From Microthyrium microscopicum (Eukaryota; Ascomycota; Dothideomycetes; Microthyriales; Microthyriaceae): DNA of 64,000 bases. A program made the translations under genes and the position numbers. The notes under the pieces are model-generated. The model saw only the letters and a list, made by a program, of their open reading frames with translations, made no database searches and was not told the DNA's origin. Positions 48,858-60,875 of the stretch are shown in pieces; the stretch's first letter is position 1; every line of letters starts with the position of its first letter. Where the stretch lies: assembly GCA_010405405.1 (NCBI GenBank), contig MU004230.1, positions 2,811,744-2,875,743 on the forward strand, written 5' to 3'.

Positions 48858-49878
48858 ATGGCGGATACCTCACCTCCCGTCGCGGTCTTCAAAAAGCGCA
48901 CCACCAAAAACCTCCGGAAACGTCCCGCAACTCCACCACCCGCCTCCTCCTCCGACGAAGAATACTCATCCACCGACGAAGCCGGCCATCGCATAAAACG
49001 GCGTCGACGCGCAGGCGTTGCTGCTGGCTCCACCACCCACAAAGCTGGCAAAGACTCGAGTGACTTGCTCAGCACGACGAAATATGCGGCTGACCGATCG
49101 ACGTTGATCGCAGACTCGAACGATGCTACCAAACAGAGTAATTGGTACGACGAACATGCGCCAGATGCACTCAGCGCAAAATCTTTGCTGGGCACAACAA
49201 GAGCAAAGCCAGCGGTGCCGGATCAGGAGAGAGATGGCGCGTATCATGGGCAGGCGGGGTATACGAATTTTATAGCGAAGAATCCGAATAAACAGGACAA
49301 GGGGATGGGACCTGTGAAGGCGCCGACGAATTTGAGGGCGATTACGATTACGGATTATAGTCCGGATGTGTGTAAAGATGTAGGTTACCCTAGTTCCAAG
49401 AATTCAAGTATACTGCTAACATATGTCGCAGTATAAGCAGACGGGTTTCTGTGGATTTGGCGATAATTGCAAATATTTACACACGCGAGAAGTCTACAAG
49501 CAGGGCTGGGCACTAGACAAGGAGTGGGAGATTCAGACGAGAGGCAAGAAGCTCAAGGGTACGGTGGTAGCGTCGGCGAACCGCAGTGCGATTGATGAAG
49601 AGGAGGAGAAGGATGCTGAGCTGTTGGAGAAGATTCCGTTTGCGTGCATTATCTGCAAGGGGCCATACAAGAATCCGGTGGTGACGAAGTGTGGGCATTA
49701 CTACTGTGAGAGTTGTGCGTTGCAGAAATATCAGAAGAATCCGAGTTGTGTGGCTTGTGGAGCTGGCACGAATGGAGTTTTCAATACTGCGAGGAATTTG
49801 AACAAGCTTTTGGAAAGGAAGAAGAAACGGGAGGAGAGACTGAAGGAATTAGAGCAGGAGGATGAAGATGAAGAATGA
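48858..49878 (+). CDS. CWC24: Cwc24 / RNF113-type splicing factor (CCCH plus RING fingers)
   Basis: Spliceosome-associated protein that guards the 5' splice site in the activated complex. Exons 48858-49379 and 49432-49878; 322 residues. The head is low-complexity and basic (KRPATPPPASSSDEEYSSTD, IKRRRRAG). The conserved middle has GYTNFIAKNPNK and GPVKAPTNLRAITITDYSPDVCKDYKQ, where the intron falls after CKD. A CCCH finger follows ([20 protein letters not shown]), then EWEIQ. A C3HC4 RING finger runs FACIICKGPYKNPVVTKCGHYYCESCALQKY...PSCVACG. The tail is a charged helix ending EQEDEDEE. The first 150 bases are C-rich and the rest G-rich on the sense strand. Confidence 0.94.
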
Positions 49879-50254
49879 ACGGGTATCAGCATTCATAGTC
49901 ACCATTGCATAATCAAAGCCTTGGAACCTGCAAATTCTGCTTCTTTACAGCGAATCATGTACGTTTGCGTTCTAGTGGTTTCTCATACCAACAATCCGAG
50001 GCCTCGCATGGCGCAGTCGCATTGTTGACATGGCTCCTTGCTCGACTTGGAATGCTAATCACAAGATACGAGACGCTCGTCAGACTGTTGCGGCGAGAAC
50101 GAGGATACAAAAGCAACTTTGATCTCTTTGCCGACAACCAGAGTCCAGAACGCTTTCACCTCCTTGAGTCCTTTCTCTAGAGACTCGACAGACAATCTCA
50201 ACACGCGAGCAACAAACTACCTACCACATATTAGTTTCACTGACAAGTTACAAC
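49879..50254. other. Intergenic gap
   Basis: Between Cwc24 and the small orphan gene. No convincing feature. Confidence 0.45.
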
Positions 50255-50782
50255 ATGAGAAACAAGGGCGCAGCACAAGGCAAAGTCTACAAGTTCAAAA
50301 GCAAGTCAGAATGGAGCGATAAAAATGCTCAACTGATCCAATTATCGACGCGCTATCGATCCCATATGGTAGTTGTTCTAGGCAAAGCATTCGGAAGACC
50401 ACCCGGATGGGTCAGAATTGTCAATGTACGTTTATAACATCCTCATACACCGGAACTATACTAATCCCACAAGGTAACTTCAACCTTGCCTGAGGCATAT
50501 GACCCAACTCGCTACCTTCCTATCCACCCAAACAGAAAGTTCCGAAAGGGCGGTATACAACTGAAACTATGTGGAAGTTGGGAACAAGATACTTTGCTCC
50601 CAAAGTTTTCATACATAAGGATCGACAATGTGCAGGAAGTCCCGCTGGAAATTTTGATGGAAACAACGAGGTGGGATGGGCTGGGGGTCATGCTGCAGGA
50701 GAAGTCTTTTAGTACTTTGCTGAGCGTTACAAATGCAGCTGTCGAGATGGAAAGACGCCGAAAGTCAGGCATGTTGACTTGA
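50255..50782 (+). CDS. Small basic orphan protein
   Basis: I do not recognise the family. Exons 50255-50425 and 50474-50782 join in frame across a 48-base intron with a GTACGT donor and an ACTAAT branch point, giving 159 residues. The protein is basic. It opens MRNKGAAQGKVYKFKSKSEW, has a small-beta-domain feel in the middle (MVVVLGKAFGRPPGWVRIVN, IHPNRKFRKGGIQLKLCGSW, FSYIRIDNVQEVPLEIL) and ends in a helical piece (LLSVTNAAVEMERRRKSG). No signal peptide, membrane helix or metal motif. The well-behaved intron and even composition argue for a real gene; the start could lie further upstream. Confidence 0.5.
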
Positions 50783-51967
50783 GTATCATTATGAAATCAA
50801 GGGTAGATCGTGTGTATCAATGAATGTTTTTGAAACAAGCCACGAATAGTGAATAGAAGATGGGATCTTATATGGAATTGAGAGACTATATCTTTAATTC
50901 CTTGTCAAAGATTCAGGGTGTCCACCGCAAGTACGTTCAATCAGTCATCTGAGCAACTAAATAGCTTGCTACGATTAGTTCAGATGTCCCCTATAGCAAA
51001 GTTTGATATGGCGTGCGTTCCACGGCCCTTCGATCAACAAGCTCGTTTTGACACATCGATACATCTTAATCTCAAGAGACTACACGCTAACCTTTTTCGA
51101 ACCCGCATTTGATATGAGCAACGGCACAAAGCTACTCTGCCGAGTATGCGGGCGGTTCAACGACCGTCAGATACAATGAAGAACGACTAGGCCGTCCGTT
51201 TGATCACACGGTTGACCTGCCGCATCGAATCCTTTCCCCAAATCTGTGAATGAAACCAAGCAACACCAGACGAAGCAGCGCCTTCTTCGAATTCATAAAA
51301 GGTTGTCTGGAGGACTTTAGCAGCAAAAGTATAGATGACTGCGTCCACTTGCTCATACGCGCCCACCAACCCACTCCTGCACATGGCCTACTACCGAGCA
51401 TCCTGACCATAATATGGACGCCCTTTGCAGCCAGTATTCTACGCTGGCTAGGCAATACGCAGTCCAGGATCGTCAATGGCTGTATCTTTGGAAAAGTCCA
51501 GGCCATTTTGCACGCCCGACAACAACTGGAAAGCTGATCGCTGGGTTGATCTGCCCGTTTGAAGTCACGGTCTCGGACACCTTTCGATGAGACCAGATAA
51601 CACCGTATTTTCTATTTGATTCGCGTCTGTCTGATTGAATGGTTGGTGGAGTAGGCGGCCGTTGACTGTGTATAGTCAGGAAGTAAGACGAGGAGTCAGA
51701 TGGGCGCAGCATTGTCTGGTGAGTATTGGGCCGAAAGTTCTGGCCACCACACATAAGCAGGATCTATGAGCTTATGGGGCGGTCATGTCGAGAGAATATG
51801 CGGCGTCCTGGAGAGCACATGGCTTGACATTGTAGCTATCAGACCGGTGATCTCTGACATCCGAGGAGCTCTTGAGCAGAGGGTGTGCACGATTGAGGCC
51901 ATCGTGTTGTTTCCGAACATAACGACTGCAAGGAAAGAAATGAGCCGTTTCGATTCTTGATGACATC
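50783..51967. other. Gap with an unresolved coding-like tract
   Basis: The minus strand at 51187-51350 reads YEQVDAVIYTFAAKVLQTTF ... SQIWGKDSMRQVNRVIKR and looks protein-like. A second coding-like stretch, AIDDPGLRIA, lies near 51470 in the same frame but with stops between. It may be the last exons of a gene I cannot assemble, or a decayed gene. No domain recognised. The rest of the gap holds nothing clear. Confidence 0.35.
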
Positions 51968-53510
51968 TCATTCAATCGTGTGGTTTCGATAAGTTCTCAA
52001 TCTCGGCCATTCCGTCTTCCAGAAATCTGGCCCACCAGTCTTTTGAATTGCCTCTAACAGCGCTGTGAGCTCCGGAGAAAAGGCAATATTCTTGAAATCC
52101 AGGAGTTCCAAAGGATACTTTTTATTAGCCTCATTTCTTCCATTTTTGCACTCCACTAGCTCATGCGCAAAGCAAATAGCTTCCCAGGGAAGTCCCATGC
52201 GAATCGCCAGTTTCAGCCCTGCCATATGGACAGGCACGTTACCAGGATCCACATGACCTGTAATCTCATACCAGTCCAAGGCTTTATAATATCGAGTTTT
52301 GCGTTCACCTTCGTATTCCTTGTGGGTGCGATTCTCCCAATCTAGTGTCGATTGGGATATTGAGTCCTGTGTAGTTAAGACTTCGGCCTTTGTTATGCGC
52401 AATGATTCATCTTTCAATACATCGGGTCCCTTCAGCGGATAAGGATGGTAGAAGGACTTCCAGGTATGACGAGGCCAGACAATGTGGAAGTCAGGCAAAC
52501 CTGCCAAAGGATCGCACTTTCCGGGTGTCTCGATGTAATCTCTAGTTGACGCTGACAGCTTACTGAACGTCTCATCGTCAAGAGCACATAAGTCTCCCAG
52601 TCGCTTGCCAACTTCCTGAATGTTCATGTTGCAGCCAGCAAGCAAATGCACCTCCAGAAAGTGTTCGTCGGTAAACTCCATACATTCTAGAAGTTTTGAA
52701 ACTGCTCCTGCGTGCTGATGCTGCAATGTAGCTTCGAGCCAAGCTTTTTTAGCACCATCTTCGTCGTCCTTGTTGCGTTGATGCAGACCGTGAAAATAAT
52801 AAATGTCTCCTATCGACGGAAGTTGCGATTCAAGTCCTGGCAGCGCGTGTGCGTCTTTGTTGGCCTTCCATGTACCGTTTCCAACCATAAGGATGATTTC
52901 TGGCCACAGAATATCGGCCTCGCCCATCGTTGCATTCGTTGGTGGCACAGAACTCAATACAAAGGCTTTGTAAGCCATGGCCTGTAAATCGTTCTTCTCT
53001 GCTAGAGAACCCAGCTCGCGAAGAGCACTCTGGGCTAGGGGTATGTTCCATTGTCCTTGGTCGCCTTGAACTCGAAGTATGCTCTGTATTATGGTGAAAG
53101 TGGTTTCACGGCGAAGTTTTGAGTTTGGACTTTGTATACAGGCACTCAGTATGCGCTGTACATTTTGAATGACTTTGGGATTGTTGCTGTTCACATTGAC
53201 GGGATTGCGAGCCCAGGTCAAGGCTTCTGGTGTTTCGGGGTTTTCTATTCAAGTTAGATATGTGGTATGAAAGATTTGTTGGACCGAAATAGTTACCGCT
53301 TGTCCATGGTAAGACTTTATCGGGATTGCCGGCATCATCTTTGGGGGCAGTTGCACGCTTTGGCTTCGACTGTACTGGTGGGGGCTTTCGATTTGGAGTG
53401 GTTGATTTGAAAGCAACTAGAACATGGCGATTGAAGGGTGTGCAAGCTACTGGTGATAGACGAGGACGAACCGAGAGTTGGGCAAGGCAGGTACGACAGG
53501 TACGAATCAT
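51968..53510 (-). CDS. Mitochondrion-targeted protein of unknown function, helical-repeat type
   Basis: Exons 53297-53510 and 51968-53244; 496 residues. The N-terminus (MIRTCRTCLAQLSVRPRLSP...) is rich in Arg and Ser with few acids, a good mitochondrial presequence, followed by a Pro/Lys-rich linker. The body is all-helical in appearance: paired amphipathic helices such as ALRELGSLAEKNDLQAMAYKAF, YYFHGLHQRNKDDEDGAKKAWLEA and PVHMAGLKLAIRMGLPWEAICFAHELVE resemble Sel1/TPR-like repeats. Conserved-looking FHIVWPRHTWKSFYHPYPLKG lies in the middle. No catalytic motif is visible. Fungal-specific as far as I can tell; function unknown. The intron has a CTAAC branch point and both junctions keep frame. 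Confidence 0.72.
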
Positions 53511-54736
53511 TCTGTGGGGTATGAGGCCTTAAGGGTGGCTAGAAGAATGCTGACCATGGATTGATGGCATATTGAATCCAATGTGATTCCAGATGAGTCT
53601 GGAAGAATTGTTGGAGGTTGATGTTGGGAAAAAAGTGGCTTGCATGAAGTTGGGATGGGGTACCTTGCAGGGGTCTTAGCTAGCGTGTTGAACAAGCTTA
53701 CCAGCGAGAACAAGTATAACGATTTATATCAAAACCAGAGTTTTCTAGGGGATATTTCAGTTATGTTTGATTAGAAGCTATAGAGAATAAGAGTATCTCG
53801 TTCTAAATCGAGATCAGAAAAGAATAGAAGGAACAACCGACTTGGTAGGAAAGAGCAATGAACGATGAGGCAGGCACGACCTGGGTCCTGCAAGCAATTA
53901 TTCTGGCAAGGAAGGCGCGTGTTGATCACGATGCAGGCGAGGCAAGTGCCAGGCACAATCTACAACTTCTACAACTTCTACAATTGGAACATACGACGCC
54001 ACATGGAAAGCGTGAACCACGTTCTTCTCAACTACTCTAGGTTCTCGAGTCCTTTGGACTATCAAAATCACCTTGGGCTTATTTCATTTCGTCTTGTTCA
54101 AGTCAAGTACCTATTCCATCTCTATCTGCAAAGACTGGAACATATCAAGATGCAAAGGTTCAAAATCGCGACCCTCTTCATCTTGTCAAGCGCCAGTCAT
54201 AGGCCAGGGGGAGCAATCCTTAGGAGCAAAGCCAAGCCGGCTCACATCTTCACAGTGGGTGGACCTCTCAACCTAGCCAGCTCTTCCCAGCATCATTGGC
54301 TGTTGCTCCCACCACCAGCGCCTCTCCCTTACTTTAGTCCAGCCGCCTCTATCAATCTAACCTCAACTGTACACACTCAATCCAACCTTCATTCACCCTC
54401 CTTTTCTTTCAACATCCTCTCATTATCATACTGCTTTTCTGTCTCTCTTTAAATCTTTGTGCTGACTTTGTCAATCCTTCAATCACTTGTCTAGGTGCTC
54501 TGCTTACAATTGCACCCTACTCTGACGTTTTGTTTGATCTTCCTGTCCAATCGTTACAACGCTGTCGTCTCAAGCAATATTACCTCTCTTAAGCCCTTTG
54601 CATCTGCACCTACAGCTTCGAATTTATGACCTTGGTCTCTAGGCCACCATCCACCATATATTACTCCCTTTTCGCTGCCAAATACTTCACCCCGCTATTC
54701 CTCTCTATGCCCAAATTTCTATAGCCATCTGCCACC
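53511..54736. other. Intergenic region and long pyrimidine-rich leader of the TBC gene
   Basis: The right half (about 54250-54736) is rich in C and T on the plus strand, typical of fungal 5' leaders, and ends at GCCACCATGG around the TBC start codon. A 195-codon frame (53865-54452) lies in it but lacks any domain. Confidence 0.5.
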
Positions 54737-57700
54737 ATGGCTCTCGTCGAGCAACCCGCTGCTCAGCTTGAGAAACACCTCGAGACTCCACCACAATCAC
54801 CCCAGTCCGACGCTGCCACGCCTGTACCCAAGAAACCTCTCGAAGATATACCTACTCCAACCGATTCTATGGTCAGCATTGATTTGTCTGAGCCCTCGAG
54901 AAATAGTGATGGGTCGATATTAGTTGAGGATACTACTGCCAAAGATTTGGTTGAAGAAGTTTTAAAGCGAGCATCCGAATCGCCGACACGTCACAGATCT
55001 GAAATTGAAGTTGCAGATGTTGTAGATTCACCTGGTGCAGAGGCTCGGTTGATGGAAGAAGTGGCATTTGAAAAGGAGAGGGCCCGTGCTGGTTCAAGGA
55101 GAGGATCTGTTGCAACAACTTCTGGTAGAGATCGAAGTGATTCTGCAGCATCTGAAAAGAGTGTCGACGTTGATTGGGAATCTTTGGATCGTACTGAAAC
55201 CCAACAGACTAACGATCAAGATGATGAAGTGAGTACTACATGTCACTTCTTGGCAATAATTCCGTTACTGACTGGTAATCGCAGCAAACAACACTTTTAC
55301 TCGCTCGATTGGAACAAGAAAACAATGCAATCGCTACCGACCCCAAGAATAGAATACAACGGCGAGTCCGTGGCCAATCCAGACCTCCTTCCATACTACA
55401 TCTTCAAAAACTGGTTCAAGAGCAAGGAGCACGATCCGTCCGATTCTCTCTCTTACCAACCGCCGCTCCCATGACCGAACTCGACTTTTGGGCTGCTCTA
55501 GTCCGCGATTATCCTCAAACTGCTCAACGATTACCAACCATAACTTCCAATAAAATCCGAAGCGGAATTCCTCCACCACTTCGTGGCGTGACATGGGTCA
55601 GCATGTCTGGTGCTCGCGAAAGAGCCATTGAAGAACAATATGACAAATTATACTACGAACCTAGCCCATATGAGAACATGATCGGGAAAGATGTCGGACG
55701 AAGCTTTCCACAGCACGAAATGTTTCGCGATCCAAACGGTGATGGACAAAGGATGCTGGGCAGTGTTCTTAAATGTTATAGTCTGTATGACGACAAGATC
55801 GGATATTGTCAAGGTCTTGGTTTCCTCGTTGGTCCTCTTCTGATGAATATGGGCGACAAGGAAGCATTCTGTATTCTTGTTCGGTAAGTCTCAGATTCAT
55901 ACATACACCACAACATGCAACTAACAGGTCCAGACTTATGGAAGATTATGGTCTTCGATCATGCTTTCTCCCCGATCTCTCCGGACTTCATCTTCGAATT
56001 TATCAATTCAATACGCTACTTCGTCAACATGTTCCAAAAGTTTCAGCACATCTGGAGATGCTAGGGGTGGAAGGAGAATATCTTTCACAATGGTTTCTAT
56101 CATTTTTCGCAGTTACCTGTCCCTTACCCTTACTCTTCCGCATCTACGATGTCATTTTCGCCGAAGGAGCTTCAGAAACCATTATGCGTGTGGCTTTGGC
56201 CATAGTTCGACGCAACGAACGTAAAATTCTCGGTTATTCCGAATTCGAGGATGTTATGCAGTTACTCCTCTCCCGCCAACTTTGGGATGTGTATGGCTTA
56301 AGCCCAGCCTCGGCAGACGAATTCGTGCATGACTTTGTTAGCTTCACCAGCTTGGTCACTCGAGAGAGTTTGAATGCTGTCGAAGCCAACTTTCGTGAAG
56401 CACAAAACAGATCCGGAGGTCGAAACAGCTTTTTGCCCAACGTTAGTAGCGCTGCCTCTCGTTTCCTGGGTCGACTTTGGACAACAACACCAAAACAACA
56501 GACGCTTACTCCTGGAAATGTGCCAATACAACAAAACTCTAGGCCAACCAGTAGGCTTTTACGGACACCATCGAAACAGAGCTTGTCCACAATTAGTTCG
56601 GCAGAAGGCGCTTCAGAATCTTCAGCCAGCACAGCCAGCACAGCAATGACTGATGTGTCCATGATCTCCAGAGACAGTTCGAACGACGCCTTCTCTTTCA
56701 AGTCAAGCAAATCACCAGAATCAATGCCTCCTCCAAGTCGGCATAGACACCAACAGTCGACGAGCACAAGCAAAGAGCGCGAACTTGACAGCCAAATCGA
56801 GGATCTTCTCACTGTGTTAAGTGAGATGCAGAAGAACCAGGCCCTTCTCACAGCCCAATTACAAAAGATGCAAGAAGACCGCAATGAAGACAACATCGCC
56901 GTTCGCGCCTTCATCGACCAAGTCCGTCTCGACATGTCTGTCCCACTTCCCAAAGCCCGCTCTCACCGCCGAGCCGCATCCGCACAAATCACCAAAGCCC
57001 CAGACGCCGACCACCGCAAAATCTCACCCACCACAATCCGCCTCCTCGACTCTTTAGAAACACGGCTCTCCTCGCGCCACCACCGCCGCTCCTCCAACTA
57101 CGAAACAAAAGCAGACCTCCGCCACACCATCGCCACCGTCCGCGAACAACTCCACGTCGAATCCACGCGCTCCCAGGAACTTACCCGCCAACTCGACACG
57201 AAAGAACAAGAACTCTCCAACCTCCGCGACGAAGTCAGCCACGCACGCGCCCGCATCAAAGACTCCCACTTTGACAAACAGCGCCTCGAAAAAACCGTCC
57301 TTGATCTCCGCCAAGCACAGCGAAGACCGAGCCGCACGCCCACCCGCTCAAACAGCAAATCGTCCACGCATAGCGAGCATGAGACTGAGTTACCTGACGC
57401 AGCTGGCAAAGGTGGTCTTCGAGAACTACGACTTGGCCGTGGGCCAGGCATTTCGCGCACCAATAGTAATGGGCCGACGCAAGTCTTCGCCAAACGTACA
57501 TCTAGTCTTGCTTTCACCAACAGCGAGCCTGGCCCTGGATCACTTCGGCACGCAGCAACGGTTAGTGCGCCGACGTTCTCGACGACACATCCGGAGAACG
57601 ACTCGATTCTTCTTGAACTTGCGAATGCCAAGACTGCGGAGGCGATTGCAAGGCAGGAACTGGAGGAGATGCGCGCGCGTTTCGATGCGTTGCGGAGAAG

Positions 57701-57884
57701 TATCTCGAGTGGCGCATCATCACCAGCGCCCACAGCACCCATGACCATCGCGACTTCTGAGCCGCTAGCTGCAACGCGGATTGAAAATAGCAGTGGCGCT
57801 GGGACACCGACAGCTGTGCCGACACCACCAGTGAGCGGAGGCGGCTCGTTTGGTGGGTTCTTTGGCTGGGGAAAGAAAGCTTGA
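54737..57884 (+). CDS. TBC-domain Rab GTPase-activating protein (Gyp5/EVI5-like)
   Basis: Turns off a Rab GTPase in the secretory or endocytic pathway. Exons 54737-55228, 55285-55883, 55934-57884; 1013 residues. The head (1-165) is disordered and acidic. The TBC domain (about 250-470) has motif A SGIPPPLRGVTWVSMSG, the Arg-finger motif IGKDVGRSFPQHEMF (Arg about 301), and the Gln-finger IGYCQGLGFLVGPLLM (about 337), so both catalytic residues are present. Later DYGLRSCFLPDLSGL and LEMLGVEGEYLSQWFLSFF support it. The C-terminal 500 residues hold Ser-rich linkers and long coiled coils (QIEDLLTVLSEMQKNQALL, RQLDTKEQELSNLRDEV). The end FGGFFGWGKK is a conserved tail of Gyp5-type fungal proteins. 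Bases 56880-57330 are markedly C-rich. Confidence 0.92.
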
Positions 57885-59388
57885 TTACTCCTGTAGTTGA
57901 TTTGCACCCTGCAGTTGATTTATATCCTGCAGATGATATTGTTGTACATATACCCTAGAAGGACAAACTTTCGTTTAATGTGTATATAAAGAAGAAATGG
58001 TGTATATAGATGGGGCATATTCGGAGTAGAGATCAAGGCAAGCATGGGTGGTATTTGCTTTGGGATATAGATGATATTGGACAATCTTTTGTCTGTCGGA
58101 TATTCTGAATGAGTTAGATATAATTCACATTTTCGATCCACATTCATGCTAACTCTACGTGGATTCAGCTCACAGCATCCTCCCAAGTCTAAATGTTCTC
58201 CATCCAATTTCAATGTCATGATAGATCGCACCCCTTGAACACTTGAACACCATTTAATCAGGGTTTGTACGATTACTCATACATGGCCTTTTGTTGCAGG
58301 ATCTAACTTCTTGTTTTGATTCATTCGATTCACTTGTTCCTTGGTCATTCAACAAATCATTCGACCATGTACTTCTCCTTGTCGTTGCCGCTGCATGCCG
58401 AGTAAATCCCTGCCTCACTTGGTTGGCACTGTTGGGTTCGTCAAAGCTGGTATCCTGGTATTGAATCAGCGATCGAGTTTTGGCCCTTGACTTTTCGAGT
58501 CCCCTATAGTCCCCTCAATTTCTTTCTGGTCGATCATTTTCCTTGTTCTTGGCAACTCTTTCAGCTCAATCGTCATTGTTGTCTATATCTAGTACCTACG
58601 TTCTTACTACGTTAAAGTTGATAAGAAATTAACCCGAAGTTCACAATAAGGCTGCACAATGTTCCAACTTTTGTCACTGCAGGGAGTGAAATCTGATGTT
58701 GATGTCCTGGTGGCGAAGTTCTACACAGCATGATGTCAAATGCTATAAAGATTAGAATGCAATTCATGGACTGATCAAGCTGCTGACTTGCCTTGCTTGC
58801 GCATAACAAGGGACTTCTCTGGTGCCAAGTATCACCATACATCCAACTTTCTTGCCTCATTATTTGATACAGAGCCCATGCTCCCTGCCATCCTTGATCA
58901 CAAGGCAACAAACAGCTTTTCGTGATTTCAGGGATTGTACATGACAACTCTCCGACCATTGGATCGTATTGTGAAGCTCTGGGATTTGCAGCTAGCATTC
59001 TTTCCCATGTGGTTTTCTGGTCCTATCGTTTTTGGGCGTGAGGGGCTTCTACTGGGACGTTGTTGGCTCTGGTAGAAGGTATACCTGGAGATTGGTAGGG
59101 GATGGTCTCATGAGACACCAGACCCGAAGGTTCCGAATGCCTTGCGGTCTGCTGGTGTAAGGGTATGGGTCTGCTATTGAGTCATTATTACTGGCATTGG
59201 GTTTGTTTTGAAGTAATCGTTAGCGAAGGGGTCAATGGGGATGATGGAGATCGCCTTTGCCGGTTGTATAAAATCTGTCACAGTTCCTGATTTCTCAACT
59301 GTTGGTTCGAACTGTCAATCGTCTTTTCGGATCTTTAAGTAGCATCTACAAGAAGTATAATAAGTACATTCTGGTACCTAAAGAAACC
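57885..59388. other. Gene-poor gap
   Basis: About 1.5 kb. Just after the TBC stop, three imperfect copies of an 18-20-base unit (CCTGTAGTTGATTTG type) run at 57892-57940. A 128-codon minus frame (58612-58998) has no domain. The right end should carry the promoter of the opsin-related gene. Confidence 0.45.
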
Positions 59389-60353
59389 ATGGGCAACCAC
59401 GCACTTGATGTGAACCGTAAGTTATTCCCACCCTTGAAGACCATGTATCTGCCAGTATCCAAAACATCACTAACATCAAATAGCACCATTCGGTGCAGAC
59501 ATCCACATCACCACCCGAGGCTCCGACTGGCTCTGGACAGTTTTCTCCCTCTTCACCCTCGCCACCATCCTCTTCCTAGCACACAGTTTCGTCAAACTCC
59601 CCAGCGAGCGCCTCTTCCACTACATCGACATATCCATCCTCCTCCTCGCCAGCATCACCTACTTCACCTACGCCAGCGATCTAGGCTACGTTGGCATAGG
59701 CGTAGAATTCTTCCGCAGCAACCACAAAGTGCGCGGCGCAACTCGACAGATCTTCTACGTTCATCACATCTATTGGGTCTTGAGTACACCGTTGCTGCTA
59801 CTCAACGTGCTGCTTACTGCCGCTTTACCGTGGACTCATGTCTTTTTTGTGATCCTGGTTTCACTTGTGGCGACGGTGTCGTTTTTGGTGGGCGCGTTGA
59901 TTTCTAGCACGTATAAGTGGGGATTCTTTGTGTTTGGGTTGGCTGCGTTGGGGTATATTGCGTATACGCTTGTCATTCCGGGAAGGAAACATGCTGCGTT
60001 TTTGGGTACGGATGTTGCGAGGGCGTATAATGTAGCTGCATTGCTGCTTATATTCGCTGGATTCTTGTACCCTATTGCTTGGGGAGTCAGGTAAGTAAAA
60101 TCGGCAGATCTACGACAGGGACGGGATACTAACATACTATAGTGAGGGCGGTAATGTTATCTCGCCAGATTCAGAAGCCGTATTCTACGGTATCTTGGAT
60201 CTGTTGGTCGCCTTTGGAGTCTGTGGATGGACTATTTGGGCTCACCACGATATCGACCCCTCAAGACTCAACCTTCGCTTGCGCAGTTACGACGAAGACA
60301 TCCCAGGCGCCAAGGGACATGTTGAGAAACCAAGACCAGCTGCTAATGTCTAG
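59389..60353 (+). CDS. Opsin-related seven-helix protein (Hsp30/Yro2/Mrh1-type), no retinal Lys
   Basis: Microbial-rhodopsin fold membrane protein of the fungal ORP group; yeast relatives are stress-induced plasma-membrane proteins. Exons 59389-59416, 59484-60090, 60143-60353; 281 residues. Seven hydrophobic segments are visible, starting DIHITTRGSDWLWTVFSLFT, then ISILLLASITYFTYASDLGY, GATRQIFYVHHIYWVLSTPLLLLN, LVSLVATVSFLVGAL, YKWGFFVFGLAALGYIAY and NVAALLLIFAGFLYPIAWGV. In helix G (EAVFYGILDLLVAFGVCGW) the position where rhodopsins have the Schiff-base Lys is not Lys, so it should not bind retinal. All junctions keep frame. The sense strand is C-rich early (59521-59580: 27 C, 8 G) and G-rich late (59881-59940: 6 C, 21 G). 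Confidence 0.92.
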
Positions 60354-60875
60354 TATGACGACAGCGGTGCGGTGGAAGTAATAGTAATCACTGGCAAAGA
60401 GAGATACGGTTGTGAGATCTGTCGTTTTTGCAATTATAGTACGATACCCGTTGCGTTTCCAGCATGAAATGATATAATTTATTGAACTTTTTGGAATTTA
60501 GTTCCCGAAGGAGCTTTGTTTTGACATAACATAGCCAAACGCTTGAAAATCAATTCTATATAATTTACATATTTGACCACAGTGCGAAAAGGTCGGTAAA
60601 AAGTGAGGAGGTGAAGGTACTAACATTGACACCAGGGAGCTCATTCATGGCTTGTTGGACAGGAATCCCGATAGCGAAATCTCAGCCTCTAGTTCTTGGG
60701 ATCGTTGCCAGCCCATCTTCAACATCAACGAAACTGATGCCCATACATATCTGGAAACCACAGAACTAGATCTCACCGCCTTGATGGGAGCCATCCAGTG
60801 CGATGTATGTGACTTGATGTAGAAAGAACTTGAACGCACGACTGCGGGGCTATCGAAACCGACAGTCGAATCATC
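60354..60875. other. Intergenic gap
   Basis: Between the opsin-related gene and the HET-domain fossil. No feature recognised. Confidence 0.45.

Noticed and set aside
53865-54452. 195-codon frame upstream of the TBC gene
   Set aside because: Low-complexity pyrimidine-rich leader, no domain.
59302-59907. 201-codon plus-strand frame over the opsin-related gene
   Set aside because: Reads through the first intron and then the wrong frame of exon 2, giving a His/Pro/Arg-rich shadow.
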